Positions 1-7,119 of a stretch of 10,917 nt of DNA are shown one piece after another. This DNA comes from UBA11891 sp003533785 (GTDB lineage: Bacteria; Bacteroidota; Bacteroidia; Flavobacteriales; Flavobacteriaceae), in the NCBI GenBank assembly GCA_949511625.1, contig CATFEX010000041.1, positions 1 through 10,917 on the forward strand. Reading direction: 5' to 3'. The translations under genes and the position numbers were made by a program. Each line of letters starts with the position of its first letter. Position 1 is the stretch's first letter. Below the pieces are notes generated by a model. That model was not told the origin of the DNA. It worked only from the letters and a program-made list of their open reading frames with translations, and did no database searches.

Positions 1-591
1 CTGTTCGGCGCCTCCTCGGTACCAATTCCCTTGTTCAAAATAGGAGCCAACAACGCCCACACCGGCACCAAATCCTTGGGGAACCATAGCGGCATGGGAA
101 GGATGATCTAAAGCGGCTATGGCCATTTGCCATTCTGCAGTCGAAGAGCAGCCAAGGGTTCCGATCTTCCCATTCGCCCATTCTTGTTCTTGAAGCCAAG
201 AGAAAGCATCGTAGCCATCGGTAAGAGGAACCCCAAGGATGTCCCATTCTCCTTCTGAATAGAACCGTCCGCGTTCGTTTTGAACCACATAGGCATAGCC
301 TTTAATGAGCGCTTCATAGGCTCGCTCCATGGTCCGTGTTTGCTCTTTTCCATCCCCCCAAGAGTTGAAATTGTATGGAGTTCGGGAGAATATAATAGGT
401 ACTTTTTGATCTATTTTTGGACGATAAATATCTGTGGCTAGGCGAACCCCGTCACGCATAGGCATCATCACTTTTTCCTCTAAAATGGCAATTTTTAGAA
501 TTTTTTCGCGAATGGTTTCTTGTGCAATTCCTAGGGAAGTGCCTAAAAAACAGAGAATAAATAGTAATGCAGGAGAAAATCGACTTTTCAT
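1..591 (-). CDS. CocE/NonD-family alpha/beta hydrolase (peptidase S15-like), N-terminal part, runs off left edge
   Basis: An open frame runs without a stop from an ATG at 591 to the window edge, giving 197 codons; the C-terminal part is outside. Residues 1-24 form a Sec signal peptide (KSR, then a Leu/Phe-rich core) with likely cleavage at A24/Q25, so the enzyme is exported. From about residue 40 the sequence matches the CocE/NonD (PF02129) fold: a first strand with MRDGVRLATDIYRP, then SRTPY, then VQNERGRFYSEGEW, then the nucleophile elbow GCSST at 147-151 with S149 as probable nucleophile, followed by AEWQMAIAAL. The family cleaves acyl, ester or X-Pro peptide bonds; the catalytic Asp and His would lie in the missing part. 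It diverges from the deacylase gene at 716. Family assignment is strong; substrate is unknown. Confidence 0.92.
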   Translation of the reverse strand, partial: MKSRFSPALLFILCFLGTSLGIAQETIREKILKIAILEEKVMMPMRDGVRLATDIYRPKIDQKVPIIFSRTPYNFNSWGDGKEQTRTMERAYEALIKGYAYVVQNERGRFYSEGEWDILGVPLTDGYDAFSWLQEQEWANGKIGTLGCSSTAEWQMAIAALDHPSHAAMVPQGFGAGVGVVGSYFEQGNWYRGGAEQ

Positions 592-715
592 ACTGAATGG
601 ATTTGAATAGTCCTAAAGTACAAAAAGCAGCTTTAAATACCTTAAGTGACTCAGCCTATGTAAAACTTGAAAACCTAACGGAGATGGTGTAACTTACTCA
701 CAGATATCAGCGCTT
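592..715. promoter_or_regulatory. Divergent intergenic region between the S15-like hydrolase and the deacylase operon
   Basis: This 124-bp gap separates two divergent start codons and should hold both promoters. No exact copy of the Bacteroidota -7 motif TAnnTTTG was seen on either strand. The nearest is TACTTTAG on the minus strand (one mismatch), about 25 bp upstream of the ATG at 591. No Shine-Dalgarno sequence precedes either ATG, which is usual for this phylum. The promoter role is inferred from gene layout. Confidence 0.35.
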
Positions 716-2314
716 ATGAAACATCAACTTTTTTGGATTGGATTGATTTTATGCCTCTTCCAATCTTGCTCCCCTTCGGAGTCCTATGACCTTATTATCC
801 TAAACGGCTCGGTCTATGACGGGACAGGAGTAGTAGCCCAGTATCTTGATATTGGAATTCGAGGCGACCAAATTGTTAAAATCGGACAATTAGACTCGGC
901 ACCATCGAAGCGAGTCATTGATGCAGAAGGACTGATCGTAAGCCCCGGATTTATAGACACTCATGTTCATTTAGATCCAATGGACAGCTTTATCAAGCTG
1001 GCTGATGCAGAAAGTCATATTCGTCAGGGAGTCACGACTAGTTTTGGAGGGCCCGATGGGAGAGGGGTTCCGACAGAGTATGGATTCAAAGAGTTCCTCG
1101 ATTCAATCGAAAAAGTTGGAATCGGAATGAATGTCGGTTTTTTGACCGGGCATAACAAAGTCCGAAAAGTAGTCATGGGTTTGGACAACAGAGCCCCCAC
1201 AGAAGAAGAGTTGAACCTAATGGTAAGTATGGTGTCTCAAGCCATGGAAGAAGGGGCTTACGGAATCTCTACTGGGCTTAAATATTTACCGGGAAACTTT
1301 TCTAACGTGGATGAGGTCATTGCTCTTTCCAAAGCCGCCTCAAACAAAAAAGGCGTATATACTTCCCATCTTCGTGATGAAGGATTGGAAATAATGCCCG
1401 CTATTCGCGAAGCAATACAAATATCGAAAGAAGCAGATATTCGAGTGGTTCTCACGCACCATAAAGTCATTGGGAAACCCATGTGGGGGAAAAGCAATGA
1501 AACACTAGCTTTGGTTGATTCGGCTCGTCAGAAAGGGCTAAAGATACGATTGGATCAATATCCGTACAATGCAAGTCACACGGGGATTAGTGTGTTGATT
1601 CCTACTTGGGCCCGTGCAGGGGGAGCATCGGCTTTTAAAGCACGCGTTGAAAACCCAACCCAAAAAGAGCAGATTGAGAAAGAAATCGTTTTTAATATTT
1701 TAAATGACCGAGGTGGTGATGATTTAAAAAGGATTCAATTTGCTAAAGTCGATTGGATGCCTGAATTGGAAGGGAAAACTCTTTATGATTGGGCGGTGAT
1801 GCAAAAGATGGAACCCACCTTGGCCAATGGAGCCAAACTGGTTGTGAAAGCGCAACTCAACGGAGGTGCCAGTTGTATTTTTCACGCAATGGACGAGGCA
1901 GATGTAGAAAACATCATGAAGCACCCTTTCACCATGATCGCCTCAGACGGACGCCTATCCGAACCCGGAGTAGGGCATCCGCACCCCAGAGCATATGGAA
2001 CATTTCCACGAGTTTTGGGACACTATGTTCGTGACAAAAAAATTATTTCTATGCCGGAAGCGATTTATAAAATGACACTGCTGCCAGCCGAATCTTTTGG
2101 ATTAAAAAGCAGAGGGGTTTTGAAAGAAGGGTATAAAGCAGACCTCACCATATTCAACCAAAAAATAGTTGCTGACAAAGCCACTTTTGTCTCTCCCCAC
2201 CAATACCCTATTGGTATTTCCTATGTAATTGTCAATGGCCAATTAGCAATTGATGATGGGGTTTTTATGGGAATAAAAGCAGGGGAAGTCCTCAGGAAGA
2301 AAATGGCTCAATAA
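716..2314 (+). CDS. N-acyl-D-amino-acid deacylase-like amidohydrolase, lipoprotein
   Basis: A 532-residue amidohydrolase-superfamily enzyme related to D-aminoacylases, which remove the acyl group from N-acyl-D-amino acids. The N-terminus is a lipoprotein signal with C18 as the lipidated residue (LFQSC), so it is membrane-anchored outside the cytoplasm. An N-terminal beta-sandwich segment (24-78) precedes the TIM barrel. Metal-site candidates are H83 and H85 in DTHVH, H218 in SHLRDEG, H248 in LTHHK, and D411 in ASDGR. Family signatures GHN (145-147), GLKYLPG (187-193), DQYPY (280-284) and HPRAYGTFPRVLG (423-435) are present. The bridging Cys of classical D-aminoacylases (GNCG) is not there; GGPDG (111-115) occupies that place. 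The gene at 2333 follows after 18 bp on the same strand, suggesting an operon. An N-acyl-amino-acid or isopeptide substrate of another kind is possible. Confidence 0.9.
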   Translation: MKHQLFWIGLILCLFQSCSPSESYDLIILNGSVYDGTGVVAQYLDIGIRGDQIVKIGQLDSAPSKRVIDAEGLIVSPGFIDTHVHLDPMDSFIKLADAESHIRQGVTTSFGGPDGRGVPTEYGFKEFLDSIEKVGIGMNVGFLTGHNKVRKVVMGLDNRAPTEEELNLMVSMVSQAMEEGAYGISTGLKYLPGNFSNVDEVIALSKAASNKKGVYTSHLRDEGLEIMPAIREAIQISKEADIRVVLTHHKVIGKPMWGKSNETLALVDSARQKGLKIRLDQYPYNASHTGISVLIPTWARAGGASAFKARVENPTQKEQIEKEIVFNILNDRGGDDLKRIQFAKVDWMPELEGKTLYDWAVMQKMEPTLANGAKLVVKAQLNGGASCIFHAMDEADVENIMKHPFTMIASDGRLSEPGVGHPHPRAYGTFPRVLGHYVRDKKIISMPEAIYKMTLLPAESFGLKSRGVLKEGYKADLTIFNQKIVADKATFVSPHQYPIGISYVIVNGQLAIDDGVFMGIKAGEVLRKKMAQ

Positions 2315-2332
2315 AAAAATAAAGAAAACATT

Positions 2333-3256
2333 TTGGCGGGATTGGGAAAGAATATCTATAAGTACAAAGCAACGGTCCTTTTCTTATTGATTGCTTGCCT
2401 TTTTTTTACTTGTGATTCTCAGAACGAGGGGGAGAATCAAACTGGGAAATGGGATGCTTTTGTAGAATTTAGAGAAGGAAATATTCCATTAATATTAGTG
2501 GCAGCTCACGGGGGTGATCTGAAACCGAACTGGATCAATGATCGAGACTGTCCTGGATCCAAACGATTACAAGATCAATATACGCTAGGCATTGCACTTC
2601 AGTTAGAAAAAGAATTACAAGAATTAGGATTTCAACCCTACATGATCTTGGCCAAAATTCATCGGATCAAAATTGATCTAAATCGTTCGTTATCAACCTC
2701 CGTTTGTGATGACACGACTACCAACAGTCTTTGGCGCCTTTTTCACGAAAAAATCACAGCGTATTCTTCGTCTATTGAGAATACTTTTGGACGGGGGCTT
2801 CTAATCGATATTCATGGACAATCCCATCCAATCCAAAGAATAGAGTTGGGATATTTATTGAATGGAGAAGACCTGCGAACGCTACAAGAAAACCCGGAGC
2901 AATTTTCTTCAGCTTCAGTTTCCATTCGGCAAGCTTTGGAAAACCACCCGCAAAATATGGAGTTGGAAGACCTGTTAACCGGACCAAGGGCTTTGGGGAC
3001 CTTATTAGAAGAAGCCGGATTCCCTTCCGTTCCCTCTGCCTCTGATACCGCTCCTGCTCCTGGGGACTTATTCTTTTCAGGGGGGCACAATACCCAAACA
3101 CACGGTTCTAGGGATCAGGGCATGATAGATGCCATTCAATTGGAATTGAATAGAGAGGGTCTTCGTAATGAAAGTGCCAATAGGCAACGTTTTTCAGAGC
3201 GATTTGCCAATATTTTAGTTGAGTATCTTGAAGCGCATTACTCTGACGTATTTTAA
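2333..3256 (+). CDS. N-formylglutamate amidohydrolase-like lipoprotein
   Basis: A 307-residue protein read from TTG at 2333; no in-frame ATG lies near the signal peptide. ATT at 2330 and TTG at 2342 are other possible starts. The N-terminal core (13-26) ends in two possible lipoboxes, LIAC (C22) and FFTC (C27), the latter followed by the acidic stretch DSQNEGE. Motifs fit the FGase-like superfamily (PF05013 type): AAHGG (57-61), D81, IHR then DLNRS (115-119), LIDIHG with H165 (157-165), RIELGYLL (169-176), GGHNTQTHGS (250-259) and DAIQLE (266-271). The conserved His, Asp and Arg residues suggest a metal-dependent amidohydrolase. Classical FGase is a cytoplasmic histidine-degradation enzyme, so an exported lipoprotein form suggests a different substrate. 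It is probably co-transcribed with the deacylase, 18 bp upstream. Its stop overlaps that of the convergent SGNH gene by 4 bp. Confidence 0.82.
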   Translation: MAGLGKNIYKYKATVLFLLIACLFFTCDSQNEGENQTGKWDAFVEFREGNIPLILVAAHGGDLKPNWINDRDCPGSKRLQDQYTLGIALQLEKELQELGFQPYMILAKIHRIKIDLNRSLSTSVCDDTTTNSLWRLFHEKITAYSSSIENTFGRGLLIDIHGQSHPIQRIELGYLLNGEDLRTLQENPEQFSSASVSIRQALENHPQNMELEDLLTGPRALGTLLEEAGFPSVPSASDTAPAPGDLFFSGGHNTQTHGSRDQGMIDAIQLELNREGLRNESANRQRFSERFANILVEYLEAHYSDVF

Positions 3257-4005
3257 CTTTTTGGCATGCCCAAAACCACTTCATCTGCGATTTTTTGACA
3301 CAACAAAGCGATTTCTTCTTCGATCACAAAGTAGAATATCTTTTTTCCAAATTGATCGAAGCCCTCTTCACGATGGGGAAGCCCAAGGGTGGATAGTTCG
3401 CTAAAAGAAGCAAAAAAAACGCAGGCGGCGAGATAGCTGCCATTGGGATTTGGGTGCTTTTGATCATCGGTCAGCAGGGGATACTTCGGATAACGTTCTT
3501 GAAACAAATCAAAGGCACGCCCCACTAGAATTAATTCATTTGAGTAAACCGTTCCCATATTTTTTAGTGCTTTTTCTATGGTTTGGGAAGTAATCTTCCC
3601 TTTTGTCGAGCTGGATATATTTGGGTAGGCCCAAGTGGAATAGACATATTGCGGGGTAGGTTGTTTGATCAATGCGCGTAACAGTCCCAGGTATTTTTTT
3701 GTAGTATCAATAGCAATTAAGGGGTAGGTGCTTTTATCTTGAAAGACAACTTTTGTGTATTGATTTTGTGACAGGAGTGCTTTGGTTTTGAGTTCTTTCT
3801 CGCCCAACCAGTGTTCTTTGAGTGTAGCACCTCCTGCAGTCGATTGATTGACTTCCCAGTTGAGGCCTTTGGCTTTGGCCATGAATTCAATTGTGCTAGG
3901 AAGATTGTAATAAAAGGTAAAGCTATTCCCAACCATTAAGATTTTTTCTTGAGCAAAACAGAGACTGCTAAGAAACAGCAGAAAAAAGAGGCTATTCTTT
4001 TGCAT
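3253..4005 (-). CDS. Secreted SGNH/GDSL-like hydrolase
   Basis: A 250-residue protein. The frame stays open up to an ATG at 4047, but the ATG at 4005 is chosen because it begins a clean signal peptide (MQKNSLFFLLFLSSLCFAQ, cleavage A18/Q19). The mature protein starts directly with the first SGNH block, ILMVGNSFT, giving S28 as nucleophile with Asn in place of the usual Asp of GDS. The last block has D181 and H184 in DDQKHPNPNG, the expected Asp-x-x-His pair. The middle blocks are divergent: VVFQDKS (86-92) stands where GxND is typical, as in the subfamily with VVLQEQS-like motifs. Likely role: esterase or deacylase outside the cytoplasm. The start overlaps the end of the GGT-like gene by 14 bp, indicating one transcript and likely translational coupling. 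Substrate unknown. Confidence 0.85.
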   Translation of the reverse strand: MQKNSLFFLLFLSSLCFAQEKILMVGNSFTFYYNLPSTIEFMAKAKGLNWEVNQSTAGGATLKEHWLGEKELKTKALLSQNQYTKVVFQDKSTYPLIAIDTTKKYLGLLRALIKQPTPQYVYSTWAYPNISSSTKGKITSQTIEKALKNMGTVYSNELILVGRAFDLFQERYPKYPLLTDDQKHPNPNGSYLAACVFFASFSELSTLGLPHREEGFDQFGKKIFYFVIEEEIALLCQKIADEVVLGMPKS

Positions 4006-5608
4006 AGCTGGCTGTGGTTCCTTCCCAATCGGGATCTGCAGCCCCAATCCACATGGCCCCGTCTGGCGCTTTGGCTACAGCGTGAACGCGACCAAATTTG
4101 GCAATCTCATCAATGTATTTGACGGGTACGGTAGTGGTGTCAAAAGTGGCGTTGAACTCCTCAATCTCCGAATGGTTTTCGATCCATAGACTGTCTTCAT
4201 AGGGGTATACTCGAGGTAAAAGCATTGCCTGTTTTAAAGTGAGCTTTTGCCCCAGGTAACGACTCAAAACCTGCGTAATAGCCGTTACAATACGGCTTCC
4301 TCCTGCAGCACCCAAAGCAATTTGAACTTTACCTTCTGGAGTGGTAACTAAGGTGGGAGAGATATGTGAATTAACTCGATCACCAGGTTTGTAGGAGCCT
4401 AAATAGCCGCCAAGAGTAACTGCGTAAATAAAGCCCAAGCCCTTGGTAGCCACTTTGGAGCCCATTGTTGGCCCTACTGTTTGTGTTAGGGCGATGCTAT
4501 TGCCCCATTGGTCTGCGGCTGTGAGGTGGGTAGTATGTCCATCAATGGAAGTCCAAGAAACAGGCACTGCATTTGAATCATCAAATAGACGGGTTAATGC
4601 GACCCTATTCGATTGAATTTGTTTGGCCCATTGCGCGGCTTTTTCATAGGACAAAATAGTTGCCAACGAGTCATCATTCTCTTGGAAATTTCGATAACTA
4701 TAGGCTATTTCTGTTGCTTTTCCTAGTTGTTGTACCCATTCTTCTTCGTTTTTGCTAGGGCTTAAATGATCTAGGATTTGAAGGATTTGGATGGTTATGG
4801 CACCATAGGAAGGCAAAAAAGGACTGTAGATAGTGTATCCTTGATACGTTCCATTAAGGATACGAGAACTTCGAGCCGTGTAGTTTTTCAAGTCGTCTAG
4901 GGTCAAAATACCTCCATGGGCTTGAATGTCTGCAACCATTTTTTGTGCGACTTCACCTTCATAAAACCCTCGATGGCCTTCAGCAGCAATTTTTTTGAGT
5001 ACTTGGGCCAAGTCTTTTTGAACCAAGCGATCACCAGATTTTGTGGTGATTAAATTGCTTGTTAGAAAGTGGTGTCGCGTGCCATTAAATTCTGCCAGTT
5101 GATCTACAACACCTGCTTGGCGAAGAGCTTCTCCTGGGAGAATTTTAAACCCTTCTTCAGCAAACTTTATTGATGGAGCCATCAGTATATTTAGAGGAAG
5201 CGAGCCTTGTTCTTTATGTAACTTAACCAGGCCTGCAACGACTCCAGGAATTCCTATGGTTGGGTAGCCATATGCGTATTCTTCTTCGGGCTCGATATAA
5301 TTTTCTGGAACTTCCGTAGTCGCGTCCACTCCAGCGATATTTCCATCGACAGTTTGATAAATAGCCTGTAGACGACCTCCGATACCGCTCATGCTGGGTT
5401 CAACAACGCTCAGAGTAAAAGCGGCAGCGATAGCGGCATCAAAGGCATTACCCCCTTGGGCAAAAATGGTCTCACCGGATTTAGTGGCTAAGGGATGCGC
5501 AGTGGCAATAACACTATTGGAATAGGGGCTTTGGGGTTCGGTGGAACAAGCAATAATAAGAAGTGCTAGGCTACAGTAGATCTTGTAGAAAGTTAGGGCT
5601 GTTTTCAT
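3992..5608 (-). CDS. Gamma-glutamyltransferase-superfamily Ntn-hydrolase, lipoprotein
   Basis: A 538-residue protein from ATG at 5608. Upstream in-frame ATGs at 5629 and 5662 are rejected: 5662 lies inside a terminator hairpin, and 5608 gives a good lipoprotein signal (LIIAC, C21). The N-terminal half has GGT features: AHPLATKSGE (37-46), GGNAFDAAIAAAF (52-64), VVEPSMSGIGG (68-78). The nucleophile motif TTH is at 359-361, so autocleavage before T359 would give a large subunit (about 22-358) and a small one of 180 residues. T377, S414 and the oxyanion glycines G436-G437 are kept. Residues that bind the gamma-glutamyl group in the E. coli enzyme are mostly changed (R114 to T97, N411 to G379, Q430 to T398, D433 to G401, S463 to H415). 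Family is sure; the activity is more likely a related amidase or acylase than glutathione hydrolysis. Confidence 0.9.
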   Translation of the reverse strand: MKTALTFYKIYCSLALLIIACSTEPQSPYSNSVIATAHPLATKSGETIFAQGGNAFDAAIAAAFTLSVVEPSMSGIGGRLQAIYQTVDGNIAGVDATTEVPENYIEPEEEYAYGYPTIGIPGVVAGLVKLHKEQGSLPLNILMAPSIKFAEEGFKILPGEALRQAGVVDQLAEFNGTRHHFLTSNLITTKSGDRLVQKDLAQVLKKIAAEGHRGFYEGEVAQKMVADIQAHGGILTLDDLKNYTARSSRILNGTYQGYTIYSPFLPSYGAITIQILQILDHLSPSKNEEEWVQQLGKATEIAYSYRNFQENDDSLATILSYEKAAQWAKQIQSNRVALTRLFDDSNAVPVSWTSIDGHTTHLTAADQWGNSIALTQTVGPTMGSKVATKGLGFIYAVTLGGYLGSYKPGDRVNSHISPTLVTTPEGKVQIALGAAGGSRIVTAITQVLSRYLGQKLTLKQAMLLPRVYPYEDSLWIENHSEIEEFNATFDTTTVPVKYIDEIAKFGRVHAVAKAPDGAMWIGAADPDWEGTTASYAKE

Positions 5609-5637
5609 GGGTGAATTTTTTGTTATCATAAGGTAGT

Positions 5638-5672
5638 AAAAAAAAAGGCTTATGAATTTCATAAGCCTTTTT
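5638..5672 (-). terminator. Intrinsic terminator after susD
   Basis: A perfect 14-bp inverted repeat (5642-5655 with 5659-5672, arm AAAAAGGCTTATGA) has a 3-base loop. On the minus strand it is followed by an uninterrupted run of nine U (genomic A at 5638-5646, partly in the stem). It starts 18 bp after the susD stop, so it fits a factor-independent terminator for susCD. The plus-strand side has only five T, so it is at best weakly bidirectional. Only 29 bp separate the U-tract from the GGT-like start at 5608. Confidence 0.88.
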
Positions 5673-5690
5673 GAAACAAATTATAATATC

Positions 5691-7118
5691 TTACTGATTT
5701 ACAGGTGTTTTGGCAAAGATGCCGGGATCTTCGTCAGGTGCATTTGAATTTGAATTCAATTCATTCTGAGCATAAGGCATCCTTTCTGGTTTACGTGTAT
5801 TATCTGCCCCAACCATAAAATAAGGAACTGCAATAGCCCCATCTGATTTTCGTAAACGGCGAGCATCATTATATGGCATATGCATTCCAAATCCAGAAAC
5901 ATAGCGTTCTTCTATTACTTCACGTAGGAAAGCATCATTTGCACTTAATGCTCCTGAAACATTTTCAATACCACCAGATTCGAAGTCCGCTGCCACAAAT
6001 GGTGCATAATTATATGCTAATCCACTGTAATTCTCATTCAAATGACCACCAGTATTCAGCCAGGCACGAACTTCATTTAGGTGGGGAAGTCCTGCAGCGA
6101 CTCCACCAGACCGCCCTGCCGCTTCAGCCATGATGAGCTTATTTTCAAAGTATGTAGCCATATTTTGAGGCTCCCTTTCACCAATGATTCCGTTATTACC
6201 CCCTAATGGATTAACCTTATAGTACCCACGACGAGCTGTTTCATCTGTCTTGGAATGATTTCTTGACAGTGCATTACTGGAATCTAGTATTTGCAACAAA
6301 TAACTTTCAGAATCATCTGTAAAATTACCTATATCACCAGTTCTCGATCCAGCCAAGATGGTCCAAAAAAGGTTAGTGTCTCCCGATACAGCCGAACCAG
6401 GTGTGAATTTCAAATCTCCATCTGAGGAAGAAATACCATTTTGAGCTGCAGATAAAGCATTAGCATAATCTCTCTGATGTAAATAGAATCGAGCCTTTAG
6501 AGTATTTGCAGCAGCTATCCACTTATTTTTGTCACCTTTGAAGTAAATATCTTTACTAATTGACAGCGAACCTGTACTATTGAGCGTACTAATACCCTCA
6601 TCTAAAAGCGAAATAGCACCAGCATAAACAGAAACCTGGCTATCATACATTGGATCCTGAATTTCAGGATTACCTGCCTCAGAAAAAGGAATGTCTCCCC
6701 ATAAAGACGCAGCAGTTCCAAAAGCATGCCCTTGTATAATCATAGCAATTCCCCGAAGCAGATCACTATTAGAATTTTCGATGATGTGTCGCATATTAGT
6801 CATTACACCAACATATAATGCGTTCCATTCATCATTGGCCTCTCCAGAAGAGAGATTGTATCCATAGATATTGGAATAAAGGGCTTGGACACCAATGAGT
6901 TGTCCAGAATACATTCCAGCGATTCGATTAAAATGTCCACAATTAAGTTGAATGTTTGCTATTTGACCCCCGGTTAAAAACAGTACCTCGTCAACATCTG
7001 CAACAGTTAAATCGTTTGGGTTTTCATTAATTCCCTCAACTATATCCTCACAGGAATATGCTGTAATTATCAAGGAGGAATAAATTAAAAATCGATAAAT
7101 ATTTTTCATAATTGACAT
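5691..7118 (-). CDS. susD: SusD/RagB-family nutrient-binding outer-membrane lipoprotein
   Basis: A 475-residue SusD homologue, of the shorter type annotated as SusD-like starch-binding-associated lipoprotein. These proteins form the lid over a SusC channel and bind substrate at the cell surface. The signal peptide ends at C23 (AYSC), followed by acidic EDIVEG, consistent with a surface-export signal. Visible family landmarks are NPNDL (33-37), a helical TPR-like region with EANDEWNALY (93-102), WGDIPFSEAGNPE (140-152), and a C-terminal FLREVIEERYVSGFG segment followed by YNDARRLRK. ATG at 7118 is one base after the susC stop; ATG at 7109, three codons in, gives a more typical lipoprotein n-region (MKNIYRF) and may be the true start. 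It is cotranscribed with susC and ends at the hairpin at 5638-5672. The specific ligand cannot be read from the sequence; the gene symbol denotes family only. Confidence 0.93.
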   Translation of the reverse strand: MSIMKNIYRFLIYSSLIITAYSCEDIVEGINENPNDLTVADVDEVLFLTGGQIANIQLNCGHFNRIAGMYSGQLIGVQALYSNIYGYNLSSGEANDEWNALYVGVMTNMRHIIENSNSDLLRGIAMIIQGHAFGTAASLWGDIPFSEAGNPEIQDPMYDSQVSVYAGAISLLDEGISTLNSTGSLSISKDIYFKGDKNKWIAAANTLKARFYLHQRDYANALSAAQNGISSSDGDLKFTPGSAVSGDTNLFWTILAGSRTGDIGNFTDDSESYLLQILDSSNALSRNHSKTDETARRGYYKVNPLGGNNGIIGEREPQNMATYFENKLIMAEAAGRSGGVAAGLPHLNEVRAWLNTGGHLNENYSGLAYNYAPFVAADFESGGIENVSGALSANDAFLREVIEERYVSGFGMHMPYNDARRLRKSDGAIAVPYFMVGADNTRKPERMPYAQNELNSNSNAPDEDPGIFAKTPVNQ

Positions 7119-7119
7119 A

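Noticed and set aside
35..353. Two short minus-strand frames (35-247 and 117-353) at the left edge
   Set aside because: Both overlap the S15-like hydrolase frame, which has a signal peptide and family motifs. They are shadows of it.
2772..3101. Two overlapping minus-strand frames of about 90-110 codons inside the FGase-like gene
   Set aside because: They overlap each other in different frames, match nothing recognisable, and oppose motifs of the FGase-like family.
3258..3275. GGCATGCC inverted repeat flanked by T and A runs just past the convergent stops, as a possible terminator
   Set aside because: The stem has a central mismatch and only two strong pairs outside a CATG loop, and neither strand has a U-tract after it. 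It also lies in the SGNH coding end.
5609..5662. Longer N-terminus of the GGT-like protein starting at 5662
   Set aside because: The extra codons are the terminator hairpin and its U-tract read as protein, and they would bury the lipoprotein signal. The ATG at 5608 gives a normal signal peptide.
5680..5685. TATAAT on the minus strand between susD and the GGT-like gene, as a promoter
   Set aside because: It is the E. coli-type -10 in an AT-rich spacer, lacks the Bacteroidota TAnnTTTG form and a -33 partner, and lies upstream of the terminator.
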